Source: Rhodoblastus sp. (GTDB lineage: Bacteria > Pseudomonadota > Alphaproteobacteria > Rhizobiales > Beijerinckiaceae). Taken from it: DNA of 33,890 nucleotides. The stretch is taken from positions 1-33,890 of the forward strand of contig NZ_JAGRPM010000082.1 of assembly GCF_019449565.1 (NCBI RefSeq), in the 5' to 3' direction. Positions 16,616-24,790 of this stretch are shown here, piece after piece. The position numbers were made by a program, and so were the translations under genes. The first letter of the stretch is position 1. Each line of letters begins with the position of its first letter. A model generated the notes under the pieces. It did no database searches, was not told the origin of the DNA, and saw only the letters and a list, made by a program, of their open reading frames with translations.

Positions 16616-16840
16616 TTATTTCCGTCCCTGGCGGAGGATATCCTGAAGCCAGTCCGCGTTGAGCGTCGCGGGCTGCATCCACATTTTCAGCAAGGCTTCG
16701 GGCGAATAGCGCTCCACCGATTCCAGCATGCGCTTTTCGAGTTCTTCCATTGCTCGTTTCTGCATCGGCTCGAAATCGGGCAGGCCCATGAACGCCCGTG
16801 CTTCGGCGGGCGTGCAATCTATGTTCACGGTGATCTTCAT
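16616..16840 (-). CDS. DUF6489 family small protein
   Basis: A 74-residue cytoplasmic protein beginning MKITVNIDCTPAEARAFMGLPD, a highly recognisable start of the DUF6489 family of alphaproteobacteria. The rest is amphipathic helix (QKRAMEELEKRMLES and similar), with no membrane segment. Function is unknown; the family pattern of MKITVNIDCTPxEAR at the N-terminus resembles polyhydroxyalkanoate-granule-linked small proteins only loosely. I chose ATG 16840 because it gives the family start and GGAG lies ten bases upstream; the frame is open for six more codons. It has its own terminator at 16551-16575. The upstream side (16841-16945) is AT-rich and is probably its promoter region. Confidence 0.8.
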   Translation of the reverse strand: MKITVNIDCTPAEARAFMGLPDFEPMQKRAMEELEKRMLESVERYSPEALLKMWMQPATLNADWLQDILRQGRK

Positions 16841-16945
16841 GACCCGGCTCCACGCCACGATGCAATAAAAAATATCTTCTTAAAGATAGGCCTACGACGC
16901 GAAAACACCACGTCTTTCTTGGTCAATGTTTAAAATTGCATTTTT

Positions 16946-17129
16946 CGGAAGCGTGTGGACGCTTCCGCCATTGGCTTCGACCGCCGGCTTGCCGGCGATC
17001 GAAGCGTTCTGAGGGTTATACCATTTCTCCTTGACCGCGACTCATCGCGGTCAAGGAATCCCTCGCGTAAGCTCGGCGGCGCAGTCGCGCCTAACCAAGG
17101 CTCACAGGTTCTCACCTGCGAGCCTTGGT
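16946..17129. repeat. Cluster of five inverted repeats (palindromic extragenic element)
   Basis: Five hairpins follow one another between two minus-strand genes. They are: CGGAAGCGT-GTGG-ACGCTTCCG at 16946-16967; a 14-bp stem at 16975-17004 (CTTCGACCGCCGGC with TT loop, one G-T pair); a perfect 12-bp stem CCTTGACCGCGA/TCGCGGTCAAGG at 17029-17056; a small GGCGC/GCGCC stem at 17078-17091; and ACCAAGGCTC/GAGCCTTGGT at 17094-17129 with an inner CAGGT/ACCTG stem. None is followed by a T run. The last one touches the stop of the acyl-CoA ligase and may end or stabilise its mRNA. REP/BIME-like or MITE-like origin is a possibility; no second copy is present in the window. Confidence 0.65.
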
Positions 17130-17130
17130 A

Positions 17131-18768
17131 TTAGCCGATGGCCTCGGCCGAGCGGGCTTTTTCGCGCAGGATGAATTTCTGGATCTTGCCGGTGGAGGTC
17201 TTCGGCAGCGGCCCGAAGATGAAGAGCTTCGGCACCTTGAAGCGCGCCAGATGCGCGCGGCAATGCTCCAGGAGCTCTTCCTGCGTCGGATCGGCGCCCT
17301 CGCGCAACTCGATGAAGGCGCAGGGAACCTCCCCCCATTTCTCGTCCGGGGTCGCCACCACGGCCGCCGCAAGCACGTCCTTGTGGCGATAAAGCACGTC
17401 CTCGACCTCGATCGACGAAATGTTCTCGCCGCCCGAGATGATGACGTCCTTCGAGCGGTCCTTGATCTTCACATAGCCGTCGGGGTCGATCACCGCGAGA
17501 TCGCCGGTGCGGAACCAGCCGCCGGCGAAGCTCTCATCGGTCGCCCGCTCGTTCTTGAGATAGCCCTTCATCACGATATTGCCGCGAAACACGATCTCGC
17601 CCATGGTCTGGCCGTCATGCGGCACCGGCTGGAAGTGCATCGTGTCGAGGACGTCGATGCCCTCCTGCAGCAGCGAGCGCACGCCCTGGCGCCCGTTCAG
17701 CTCGGCGCGTTTGGCCAGCGACTCGCTGTCCCATTCCGCCTGCTTGGCGCAGACGGAAGCCGGGCCGTAGGTCTCGGTGAGGCCATAGACATGGGTGATC
17801 GAGACGCCGAGCTTTTCCATGCCCTCGATGATCGCCGCCGGCGGCGCCGCGCCCGCGATCAGCGCCGCGACCGGATGGTCGATCCCGGCCTGGTCGGCCG
17901 GATCGGCGTTGATGAGCATGCCATGCACGATCGGCGCGCCGCAGAAATGCGACACCTTGTGCTCGCGGATCAGCGCGAAGATCTGCTTGGGGTCGATGCG
18001 GCGAATGCAGACATTGACCCCGGCATTGGCCGCCATGGTCCAGGGGAAACACCAGCCATTGCAATGGAACATCGGCAGGGTCCACAGATAGACCGCATGC
18101 GGCTGCATGCCCCAGCTGACGATATTGTTGACGCCGTTCAGATAGGCGCCGCGATGGTGATAGACGACGCCCTTCGGATTGCCGGTCGTGCCGGAGGTGT
18201 AGTTGAGCGCGATGGCGTCCCACTCGTCGTCGAGCGGCGCGGGCTCGAAACCCGGGTCGCCTTCCGCCAGAAAGGCCTCATATTCGATCTCGCCGAGGAA
18301 GGCGCCGCCGACATAGCTCGGGTCGTCCACGTCGATGACGACGGGCTTCGGGCCGGTCATGAGATCGAGCGCCTTGGCGATGATCTTCGAATATTCGCGG
18401 TCGGTGAGCAGGATTTTCGCCTCGCCATGGTCAAGCGTGAAGGCGATGGCTTCGGCGTCGAGGCGGGTGTTGAGCGTGTTGAGTACGGCGCCCGACATCG
18501 GAATGCCGAAATGGGCCTCGAACATGGCCGGAATATTGGGCAGCATCACCGCCACGGTGTCGTTCTTGACGATGCCGCGTTTCTGAAGCGCCGAGGCCAG
18601 CCGCCGGCACCGCTCCGCCGTCTGCCCCCAGGTGTAGCGAAGTTCGTTATAGATCACCGAAGTCTTGTGCGGGAAGACGTCGGCCGAGCGCGCGAGAAAG
18701 CTCAAAGGCGTCAACGGCGCATAATTGGCGCGATTGCGGTCAAGACCGGTCAGATAAGCGTTCCCCAT
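17131..18768 (-). CDS. Acyl-CoA synthetase (AMP-forming)
   Basis: A 545-residue adenylate-forming ligase that would activate a carboxylic acid to its CoA thioester through an acyl-AMP intermediate. Motif A5/A3 is YTSGTTGNPKG (from Tyr190), followed by LPMFHCNGWCFPW, a pattern shared with medium-chain and methylmercaptopropionate-type ligases. YGLTETYGP, GWFRTGDLAV, IKDRSKDVIISGGENIS and the catalytic Lys in KTSTGKIQKF complete the family set. ATG 18768 has a strong GGAGG at the right distance. It is last in the minus-strand run epimerase-MFS-folD-ligase, 113 bp after folD, and is followed immediately by a hairpin cluster. The substrate cannot be given; a short or medium chain acid is likely from the overall pattern. 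Confidence 0.9.
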   Translation of the reverse strand: MGNAYLTGLDRNRANYAPLTPLSFLARSADVFPHKTSVIYNELRYTWGQTAERCRRLASALQKRGIVKNDTVAVMLPNIPAMFEAHFGIPMSGAVLNTLNTRLDAEAIAFTLDHGEAKILLTDREYSKIIAKALDLMTGPKPVVIDVDDPSYVGGAFLGEIEYEAFLAEGDPGFEPAPLDDEWDAIALNYTSGTTGNPKGVVYHHRGAYLNGVNNIVSWGMQPHAVYLWTLPMFHCNGWCFPWTMAANAGVNVCIRRIDPKQIFALIREHKVSHFCGAPIVHGMLINADPADQAGIDHPVAALIAGAAPPAAIIEGMEKLGVSITHVYGLTETYGPASVCAKQAEWDSESLAKRAELNGRQGVRSLLQEGIDVLDTMHFQPVPHDGQTMGEIVFRGNIVMKGYLKNERATDESFAGGWFRTGDLAVIDPDGYVKIKDRSKDVIISGGENISSIEVEDVLYRHKDVLAAAVVATPDEKWGEVPCAFIELREGADPTQEELLEHCRAHLARFKVPKLFIFGPLPKTSTGKIQKFILREKARSAEAIG

Positions 18769-18881
18769 GATTTCCTCCCCCGGCGCGGCTTGCAACGGTG
18801 CTTGCCGCCGCCGATTCCGGCGCGACCATAGCGCATCCCGCGCGGCGGCTCATCCTAGCCGGAAGGCAAAGACGGGGTGAC

Positions 18882-19787
18882 TCAGACCTTGGTCAATTTG
18901 GCCGCGCGCAATGTATTCGACATCAGCATGGCGATCGTCATGGGGCCGACGCCGCCCGGCACCGGCGTGATCGCGCCGGCGACCGCAATGGCTTCGTCGA
19001 GGGCGACATCGCCGACCAGCCGGGTCTTGCCCGGTTCGGCGCCCGGCACGCGATTGATGCCGACATCGATCACCAGCGCGCCCGGCTTGATCCAGTCGCC
19101 GCGAATCATTTCCGGACGCCCGACGGCGGCGACGAGAATATCGGCGCGGCGCGCGACCTCCGGCAGGTCCTTCGTGCGGGAATGGGCGATGGTCACGGTG
19201 GCGTTTTTCGCCAGCAGCAATTGCGCCATCGGCTTGCCGACGATGTTAGACCGGCCGACGATGACCGCTTCCGCCCCGGAAATGTCTCGGCCGAGCGCCC
19301 TCGCCGCCTCCTCGATCAGCAGCATGGCGCCGGCGGGCGTGCAGGGCACGAGCGCCCGCTCGGTCAGCCCTGTCGCCAGCAAGCCAACATTGACCGGATG
19401 GAAACCGTCGACATCCTTCTCGGGCGCGATGGTTTCGAGCACCTTGTTGGAATCGATTCCGGCGGGCAGCGGCAATTGCACCAGAATGCCGTGGATGGCG
19501 GGATCGGCGTTCAGGCTGCGGACGATGCCGATCAGCTCGGACTCGCTGGTCTCGGCGGGCAGGTCATATTGGACGGAATGAAAGCCGCAGGAATGGGCGG
19601 CCTTGCCCTTGGACTTCACATAGACCTGGCTGGCCGGATCTTCGCCGACCAGAACCACGGCCAGACCGGGCTTGACCGAGAGGAGCGCGGCCTCGCGCGC
19701 GACGCGCTCCAGCACGCCCGCCGACGCGGCCTTGCCGTCGATCAGCAGCGCCTTTTTGGCCGAAGGTTTCAAGATCGTCTGCGTCAT
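18882..19787 (-). CDS. folD: Bifunctional methylenetetrahydrofolate dehydrogenase / methenyltetrahydrofolate cyclohydrolase
   Basis: A 301-residue cytoplasmic enzyme that interconverts 5,10-methylene-, 5,10-methenyl- and 10-formyl-tetrahydrofolate with NADP. Recognisable stretches are YVKSKGKAAHSCGF with the catalytic Lys, VQLPLPAGID, PEKDVDGFHPVNVG, the nucleotide-binding GRSNIVGKPMAQLLL, and the C-terminal PGGVGPMTIAML. Length and order match FolD. ATG 19787 is preceded by a G-rich stretch. It lies between the MFS gene (54-bp gap) and the acyl-CoA ligase (113-bp gap) on the same strand. Supply of one-carbon units for purines and methionine is the general role; nothing nearby marks a special methylotrophic function. 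Confidence 0.95.
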   Translation of the reverse strand: MTQTILKPSAKKALLIDGKAASAGVLERVAREAALLSVKPGLAVVLVGEDPASQVYVKSKGKAAHSCGFHSVQYDLPAETSESELIGIVRSLNADPAIHGILVQLPLPAGIDSNKVLETIAPEKDVDGFHPVNVGLLATGLTERALVPCTPAGAMLLIEEAARALGRDISGAEAVIVGRSNIVGKPMAQLLLAKNATVTIAHSRTKDLPEVARRADILVAAVGRPEMIRGDWIKPGALVIDVGINRVPGAEPGKTRLVGDVALDEAIAVAGAITPVPGGVGPMTIAMLMSNTLRAAKLTKV

Positions 19788-19841
19788 GGCCAGCCCCCGG
19801 AGAAGATTTCGCCCCGCTTTTGGCAGAGGTTCGGCCGCTTG

Positions 19842-21068
19842 TTAACCCCCGATCGCATCCGCCTTGCGCAATTGCGGGAACAGCGCCGCCCAGGCCGCGA
19901 CGACGATCAGCGCGCCAAAGCCGCCGAACAGAGCCGCCCCGACCGGACCGAGCAAAGCGGCGGCGACGCCGGATTCGAACTCGCCCAGCTGGTTCGAGGC
20001 GCCGATGAACAGGAAGTTCACCGCCGAAACGCGGCCGCGCATTTCGTTGGGCGTGGCGAGCTGGACCAGCGTCTGGCGCACCACCATGCTCACGACGTCG
20101 AAGGCGCCGAGCGCCGCCATCGCGGCGAGCGAGACAAGGAAAGACGTCGAAAGGGCGAAGACGATGGTCGCCAGGGCATAACCCGCGACAGCGAGAAACA
20201 TCTTCGGCCCCGCGCCCCGGCGCAAGGGATAGGCGGCCAGCACAAGACTGACCCCGATCGCGCCGACCGCCGGGGCCGCGCGCAAGGCGCCCAGGCCGAG
20301 CGGGCCGACCATCAGGATGTCACGGGCGTAAATCGGCAGCAGCGCCGTGGCGCCGCCAAACAGCACGGCGAAGAGATCGAGCGAAATGGCCCCGAGCACG
20401 ATCTTGTTCGACCAAATATAGCGCAGGCCCGCCAGCGCGCTCTGCTCGGCCGGATCGAAGCCGGGACGCGCCGACACGCCATCGGGTCGGCGAATCGCCA
20501 TCACGGCAGGAACGCCTGCGGTGGCGAAGACCGCGCAAAGCAGGAAAATTTTCACATCGAGCGCGGCGAACAGCAGGCCGCCCAGCGCCGGGCCGGCGAT
20601 GGTCGCCGCCTGGAAAACGGTGGTGGACAAAGCGACCGCGCGCGGAAAGGTCTCGTGATCGACGATTTCGGGCAAAAGCGACGCATTGGCCGGCCCCGAA
20701 AAAGCCCGCGCCGAACCGAGCGCGAACAGCGCCGGATAGAAGGTCCAGATCGGCGCCGAAAACGCCGCGAGCAGAAAGATCGCCAGCGAAGCCGCAACCT
20801 GGCCAAGGGCGGCGAAGGCCGAAATCTTGCGCCGGTCGAAACGGTCGCTGGCGGCCCCGCTCCAGCGCAGCAGCACGAGTAGCGGCAGGAATTGCGCCAG
20901 CCCGACGAAGCCGAGGCTCAGGGCGCTGCCGGTCGTCGCATAGACATGCCAGCCCATGGCGACGTCGAGCATCTGCGAGGTGAAGGCGCCGAAGCCGCGC
21001 GCGACGAGAAAAAGCGCAATATTGCGGCGGGTCGGACCGGACCGGGTCAGGATCGAGCGATTGGGCAC
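19842..21068 (-). CDS. MFS transporter (EntS/MFS_3 type)
   Basis: A 408-residue inner-membrane protein with about 12 TM segments, of the MFS group that includes the enterobactin exporter EntS and similar exporters. It shows RGFGAFTSQMLDVAMGWHVY in TM1, DRFDRRK in the TM2-TM3 loop, GPANASLLPEIV in the TM4 region, and QTLVQLATPNEMRGRVSAV in the second half, the last being a strong hallmark of this group. The reading frame begins with GTG 21068; the ribosome-binding site is weak. It starts 25 bp after the epimerase-like gene and is followed by folD, so the set looks like an operon. No siderophore genes are nearby, and the cargo is unknown. Confidence 0.85.
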   Translation of the reverse strand: MPNRSILTRSGPTRRNIALFLVARGFGAFTSQMLDVAMGWHVYATTGSALSLGFVGLAQFLPLLVLLRWSGAASDRFDRRKISAFAALGQVAASLAIFLLAAFSAPIWTFYPALFALGSARAFSGPANASLLPEIVDHETFPRAVALSTTVFQAATIAGPALGGLLFAALDVKIFLLCAVFATAGVPAVMAIRRPDGVSARPGFDPAEQSALAGLRYIWSNKIVLGAISLDLFAVLFGGATALLPIYARDILMVGPLGLGALRAAPAVGAIGVSLVLAAYPLRRGAGPKMFLAVAGYALATIVFALSTSFLVSLAAMAALGAFDVVSMVVRQTLVQLATPNEMRGRVSAVNFLFIGASNQLGEFESGVAAALLGPVGAALFGGFGALIVVAAWAALFPQLRKADAIGG

Positions 21069-21093
21069 GGCGCGTCATAGCGCGATCTGCGCA

Positions 21094-21990
21094 TCAGCCC
21101 AAGCTTCGATTCTTTCCCGGACGCCAGACGAGCCTTGCGGCGCTGCGGTCCGTTTCGCCCGGCGCCAGCTTCCGCATCGACGGCTTGGCGAAAATGTCGC
21201 CGCAAAACTCCTCCGGGTCGCCATGGCCGGTCCAGGCTTCGAGACAGAGGAAGGGCGCCCCCGGCCGCGACCAAAGCGCAATATGGGGGAAATTCTCCAG
21301 CTCCATGCGGAGGCTGGGGCCAACGCTTGGACCGCCTTGGGCGGGGGCGAATTCGAGCGCCGAACTCCTGGCGTTGAGGAAGCACAAAGCCTCGTCGAAC
21401 AATTCGGGCGTCAGATCGAGCTCCCGCCCTCGCAGGGGGATGGAACGGGTGCGCGACGAGAACAGCCCGCCTGGCGCGATCACGGGAACCTCCGCGCGCT
21501 CCGCCGCATCGAAGCGCACGACATGGGGCCCGCGCGCGCCTGGCAGCGGCCAGACAAAGCCGGGATGGAGGCCGCAGGCGAAGGCCAGCGGCGCGCGATC
21601 TTCATTTTTGACTTCAAGAAATACGCTCAATATATTGTCTTGTATGATATATTCGACATCAAAATTGAAATCGAAGGGATAGAGCGCGCGCGTTTCTGCG
21701 TTGGCCCTGAGCCGCAGCCGGGCGCGGTTCGCGGCCTGTTCGACCAGCGTGAAATCCTCGCCGCGCGCGAAGCCGTGCAGGCCGAGCGGGTAGCGTTGAC
21801 CGTCCACGACAATGCCGTCGCGGGTCCAGCCAACGACGGGAAAGAGCAGCGGCGCCGACTCCGCCCAATATTTACCATCGCCCGGCCAAATCAACTCACC
21901 CTCGCCAACGCGCCAGCTTTTGAGTTCGGCGCCGCGCAAGGCGATCCGGGCCAACGTCTCACCCGACGCGATTTCAATCCAGGCGCTCAT
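21094..21990 (-). CDS. Aldose 1-epimerase family protein (LacX-like)
   Basis: A 298-residue protein of the galactose-mutarotase-like superfamily. The active-site stretches are GLHGFAR (first His), CGLHPGFVWPL (second His) and PFLCLEAWTG (catalytic Glu). The beginning, IALRGAELKSWRVGEGELIWPGD, is typical of LacX-type enzymes that lack the long N-terminus of GalM. It would interconvert sugar anomers in the cytoplasm or bind a sugar phosphate; the exact sugar is not known. ATG 21990 has GGGGGA seven bases upstream. It is the first gene of the minus-strand run and is divergent from the ABC ATPase gene, the two starts being about 90 bp apart, so their promoters share this space. Confidence 0.85.
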   Translation of the reverse strand: MSAWIEIASGETLARIALRGAELKSWRVGEGELIWPGDGKYWAESAPLLFPVVGWTRDGIVVDGQRYPLGLHGFARGEDFTLVEQAANRARLRLRANAETRALYPFDFNFDVEYIIQDNILSVFLEVKNEDRAPLAFACGLHPGFVWPLPGARGPHVVRFDAAERAEVPVIAPGGLFSSRTRSIPLRGRELDLTPELFDEALCFLNARSSALEFAPAQGGPSVGPSLRMELENFPHIALWSRPGAPFLCLEAWTGHGDPEEFCGDIFAKPSMRKLAPGETDRSAARLVWRPGKNRSLG

Positions 21991-22083
21991 GATCCCCCGC
22001 TTTGGTCAGCCCGCGCTTTGGTCTAGCATGGCGCGGGAACGAACTCCCTCTTCCCGACCGAGACCGACGCCAGAGACTTGCAC

Positions 22084-22821
22084 ATGACAGAAGCCGCGAT
22101 TCGCATGATCGGCGTCAACAAATGGTACGGCGAATTTCATGTGCTGCGCGACGTCGATCTCGATGTGGCCGCTGGCGAAAAGATTGTGCTGTGCGGCCCC
22201 TCCGGCTCCGGCAAATCGACGCTGATTCGCTGCGTCAACCGGCTGGAGGCGCATCAGGCGGGACAAATCGTCGTCGATGGCGTGGAGCTGACCGACAGCC
22301 TGCGCAGCATCGAGGGCGTGCGGCGCGAAGTCGGCATGGTGTTCCAGCATTTCAACCTGTTCCCGCATCTCACCGTGCTGGAGAATTGCACGCTCGCGCC
22401 GGTCAATGTGCGGAAAGTCCCGAAAGCCGAGGCCGAGGCGCAGGCCCTGCATATTCTGGAAAAAGTCCGCATCGCCGAACAGGCCGGCAAATATCCGGTC
22501 CAGCTTTCGGGCGGCCAGCAGCAGCGCGTCGCCATCGCCCGCGCGCTTTGCATGAAGCCGAAAATCATGCTGTTCGACGAGCCGACCTCGGCGCTCGACC
22601 CCGAAATGGTCAAGGAAGTTCTCGACACCATGGCCGCGCTGGCGCGCGAGGGCATGACCATGATGGTCGTGACCCATGAAATGGGTTTCGCGCGTCAGGT
22701 CGCCGACCGCGTGATCTTCATGGATCAGGGCCAGATCGTGGAAATTGCGCCGCCCGAACAATTTTTTTCGGCGCCCCGGCATGAGCGCGCGCAGGCCTTC
22801 CTCAAGCAGATCCTGCACTAG
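22084..22821 (+). CDS. Polar amino acid ABC transporter ATP-binding protein (AapP/BztD-like)
   Basis: A 245-residue ATPase subunit of a PAAT-family importer. Walker A is GPSGSGKST, the Q loop lies in MVFQHFNLFPHLTVLEN, the signature is LSGGQQQR, Walker B is IMLFDEPTSALDPEM, and the switch His is in VTHEMGFAR. The stretches VNKWYGEFHVLRDV and NCTLAPVNVRK resemble AapP/BztD, the ATPases of the general L-amino-acid permease. I chose ATG 22084 over the TTG two codons upstream. No permease or binding-protein gene lies on either side: upstream is the divergent epimerase-like gene and downstream is a sulfatase. It must therefore pair with membrane subunits coded elsewhere, or its operon has been split. 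Confidence 0.9.
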   Translation: MTEAAIRMIGVNKWYGEFHVLRDVDLDVAAGEKIVLCGPSGSGKSTLIRCVNRLEAHQAGQIVVDGVELTDSLRSIEGVRREVGMVFQHFNLFPHLTVLENCTLAPVNVRKVPKAEAEAQALHILEKVRIAEQAGKYPVQLSGGQQQRVAIARALCMKPKIMLFDEPTSALDPEMVKEVLDTMAALAREGMTMMVVTHEMGFARQVADRVIFMDQGQIVEIAPPEQFFSAPRHERAQAFLKQILH

Positions 22822-22978
22822 CGCGGCCGGAACGGCATCCCACCCATTCTTGCGAAAATGGCGATAGACAAGCCGAAATGGCGCGTCATACAATTCGGAT
22901 GACCGTTGGTCGGCCAGGATATGGCATTTTTAAGCAATTGTGACATCGTTCCTGGCTTTGTTGGGGAGGAGCGCAAAA

Positions 22979-24693
22979 ATGCGTTTTATTTCAAGCAATT
23001 CGCAAGTCTGGCGCGCAGGTGCGCTTGGCTCAATCTTCGCGCTGACGGCCTCGTGCGCTCTCGCGCAGGAGAGCAAAAAGCCCAATATCCTTTTCATCAT
23101 GGGCGACGATATCGGCTTCATGCAGCCGAGCATCTATCATCGCGGCCTGATGGTCGGCGAGACGCCGATATCGACCGCATCGGGAATGAGGGCGCGATCT
23201 TCATGGATTATGTCGCCATGCAGAGTTGCACCTCCGGCCGCAACGCCTTTTTCACAGGCATGTATCCGTTGCGCACGGGCATGATCCCTCCGCAATTGCC
23301 GGGCAGCCCGTCCTATCTGCGGCCCGGCACCCCGGCGCTCGCGAAGTTCCTGCGTGATCTTGGCTATTCCACCGGCGAGTTCGGCAAGAACCATTTGGGC
23401 GACCACACCGCCGCTTTGCCGACCGCGCATGGCTTTGAGGAATATTGGGGCTATCTCTACCACCTCGACGCGATGCAACAGGTGAGCTTCCCCGATATCA
23501 ACAGGAGCCCGACCGAGCAGACCGTCGCGCCGCCGTGCAAGAACACGCCGATTCCGGGCGTGCCGGAAGTCCCCGGCGCCGTCGACCCCATGACGACAAT
23601 CTGCCTGACGCCGCCGCGTCCGGTTCTGTGGTGCAAATCCTCCGACGGAACGGAGCCCAACCAGACCTGCAGGGACGAGGGTCCGCTGACGCTGAAACGG
23701 TCCGAAACCGTGGACGAGGAAATCTCGTCGCATGTCATCGACTTCCTCGACCGCAATGACCCGAAGAAGACCAACAAGCCGTTCTTCGTCTGGTACAATC
23801 CGGCCCGCATGCATGTCACGACCGTGCTGCCGCCGAAATATATGGACATGGTCGGCGAAAAGGGCGGCAAGGACTGGGGCGTCAATGAAGCCGGCATGAA
23901 GCAGATGGACGACAACATCGGCTATGTGCTGAAAAAGCTCGAAGACATGGGCCAACTCGATAACACCATAGTCGTCTTCACCACCGACAATGGCGCCGAG
24001 GCCATCACCTTCCCGGACGGCGGCGTCACGCCCTTCAAGGGCCAGAAAGGCGAGGCCTGGGAAGGCGGCTACCGGGCGCCGCAGGTCGTTCGCTGGCCAG
24101 GCCACATCAAGCCGGGCACGGTCAAGAACCAGTTGTTCGCCGCGCTCGACTGGCTGCCGACGCTCGTGGACGTCGCCGGCGGGGCCAAAGGCGACGAGCT
24201 GAAAAAGCAGATCGAGAAAGGCGGCTATCCCGGCATTGTCAAGACCACGCTCGACGGCTTCGACCAGCGCGACTATCTCGAAGGCAAGTCCGACAAGTCG
24301 GCGCGCGATCACTTCTTCTACTTCTCCGGAGCGACGCCGTCCGCGGTGCGCTACAAGAACTGGAAGATGTATTACACCATGTCGCAGCCTTCGGCCGATG
24401 GCTGGATCCTGCCGTTGGTGAATTATCACTTCACCCTGGTCCAGAACATCAAGCGCGACCCGTTCGAGCAGGCTGTCGGCGAAAGCCAGAAGACGGTCCT
24501 TGGCTTCGGCGGCGCGCTTGCCGGTCCGGTGACCGCTTTCCTCTACGACTGGAATATGCTGCCGATCGGCCAGCAGCTCTGGGAGAAACAACTCTATTCA
24601 TACAAAGAGTTCCCGCCGCTGCAGGCGCCCGAGTCGTACAATCTCACAGGCATTTTGGACGCGATGAAGAAGGGCAGTCACCCGAGCGACTGA
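22979..24693 (+). pseudogene. Exported sulfatase with a one-base frameshift
   Basis: A sulfatase reading frame broken near 23168. From ATG 22979, which has a strong GGGGAGGA, the frame gives a signal peptide (to about CALAQ) and KPNILFIMGDDIGFMQPSIYHRG, with the metal-binding Asp pair. It then leaves frame at GETP. The family continuation, NIDRIGNEG, resumes in the +1-shifted frame, so one base (probably an A in CCGAATATCGAC) is missing. The second part has the formylglycine site CTSGR (Cys codon 23227-23229), TTDNGAEA for metal binding, and a complete C-terminus. If intact it would be a periplasmic arylsulfatase of about 571 residues releasing sulfate. A sequencing error cannot be excluded; otherwise the gene is recently broken. 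No start with a signal peptide exists in the second frame. Confidence 0.8.
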
Positions 24694-24721
24694 GGTATTG
24701 CAAAATTCGTCGTAAAATTCG

Positions 24722-24751
24722 CGGGCGGCTTCATGAGAGCCGCCCGTTTTT
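24722..24751 (+). terminator. Rho-independent terminator after the sulfatase
   Basis: CGGGCGGCT/AGCCGCCCG forms a perfect 9-bp stem with a 7-base loop, followed by TTTTT. It lies about 30 bases after the sulfatase stop and about 40 bases after the end of the convergent CinA-type gene, and can serve both strands (the minus side is followed by AATTTT a few bases on). Confidence 0.9.
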
Positions 24752-24790
24752 CCTGGGATGGCGCCGCAACGGCGTTTCGGCGCCGATCCT

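Noticed and set aside
17125..20882. Two long plus-strand frames opposite the acyl-CoA ligase, folD and MFS genes
   Set aside because: Both are antisense to genes with full motif sets and show only low-complexity Arg/Gly/Asp sequence.
22921..22936. TGGCAT...GC resembling a sigma-54 promoter before the sulfatase
   Set aside because: The GG to GC spacing is one base short of the strict requirement and the -12 element is a poor match.
22906..23166. Alternative start for the sulfatase in the frame of its main part
   Set aside because: It would give a product without the signal peptide and without the metal-binding Asp pair; the strong GGGGAGGA belongs to ATG 22979 in the other frame.
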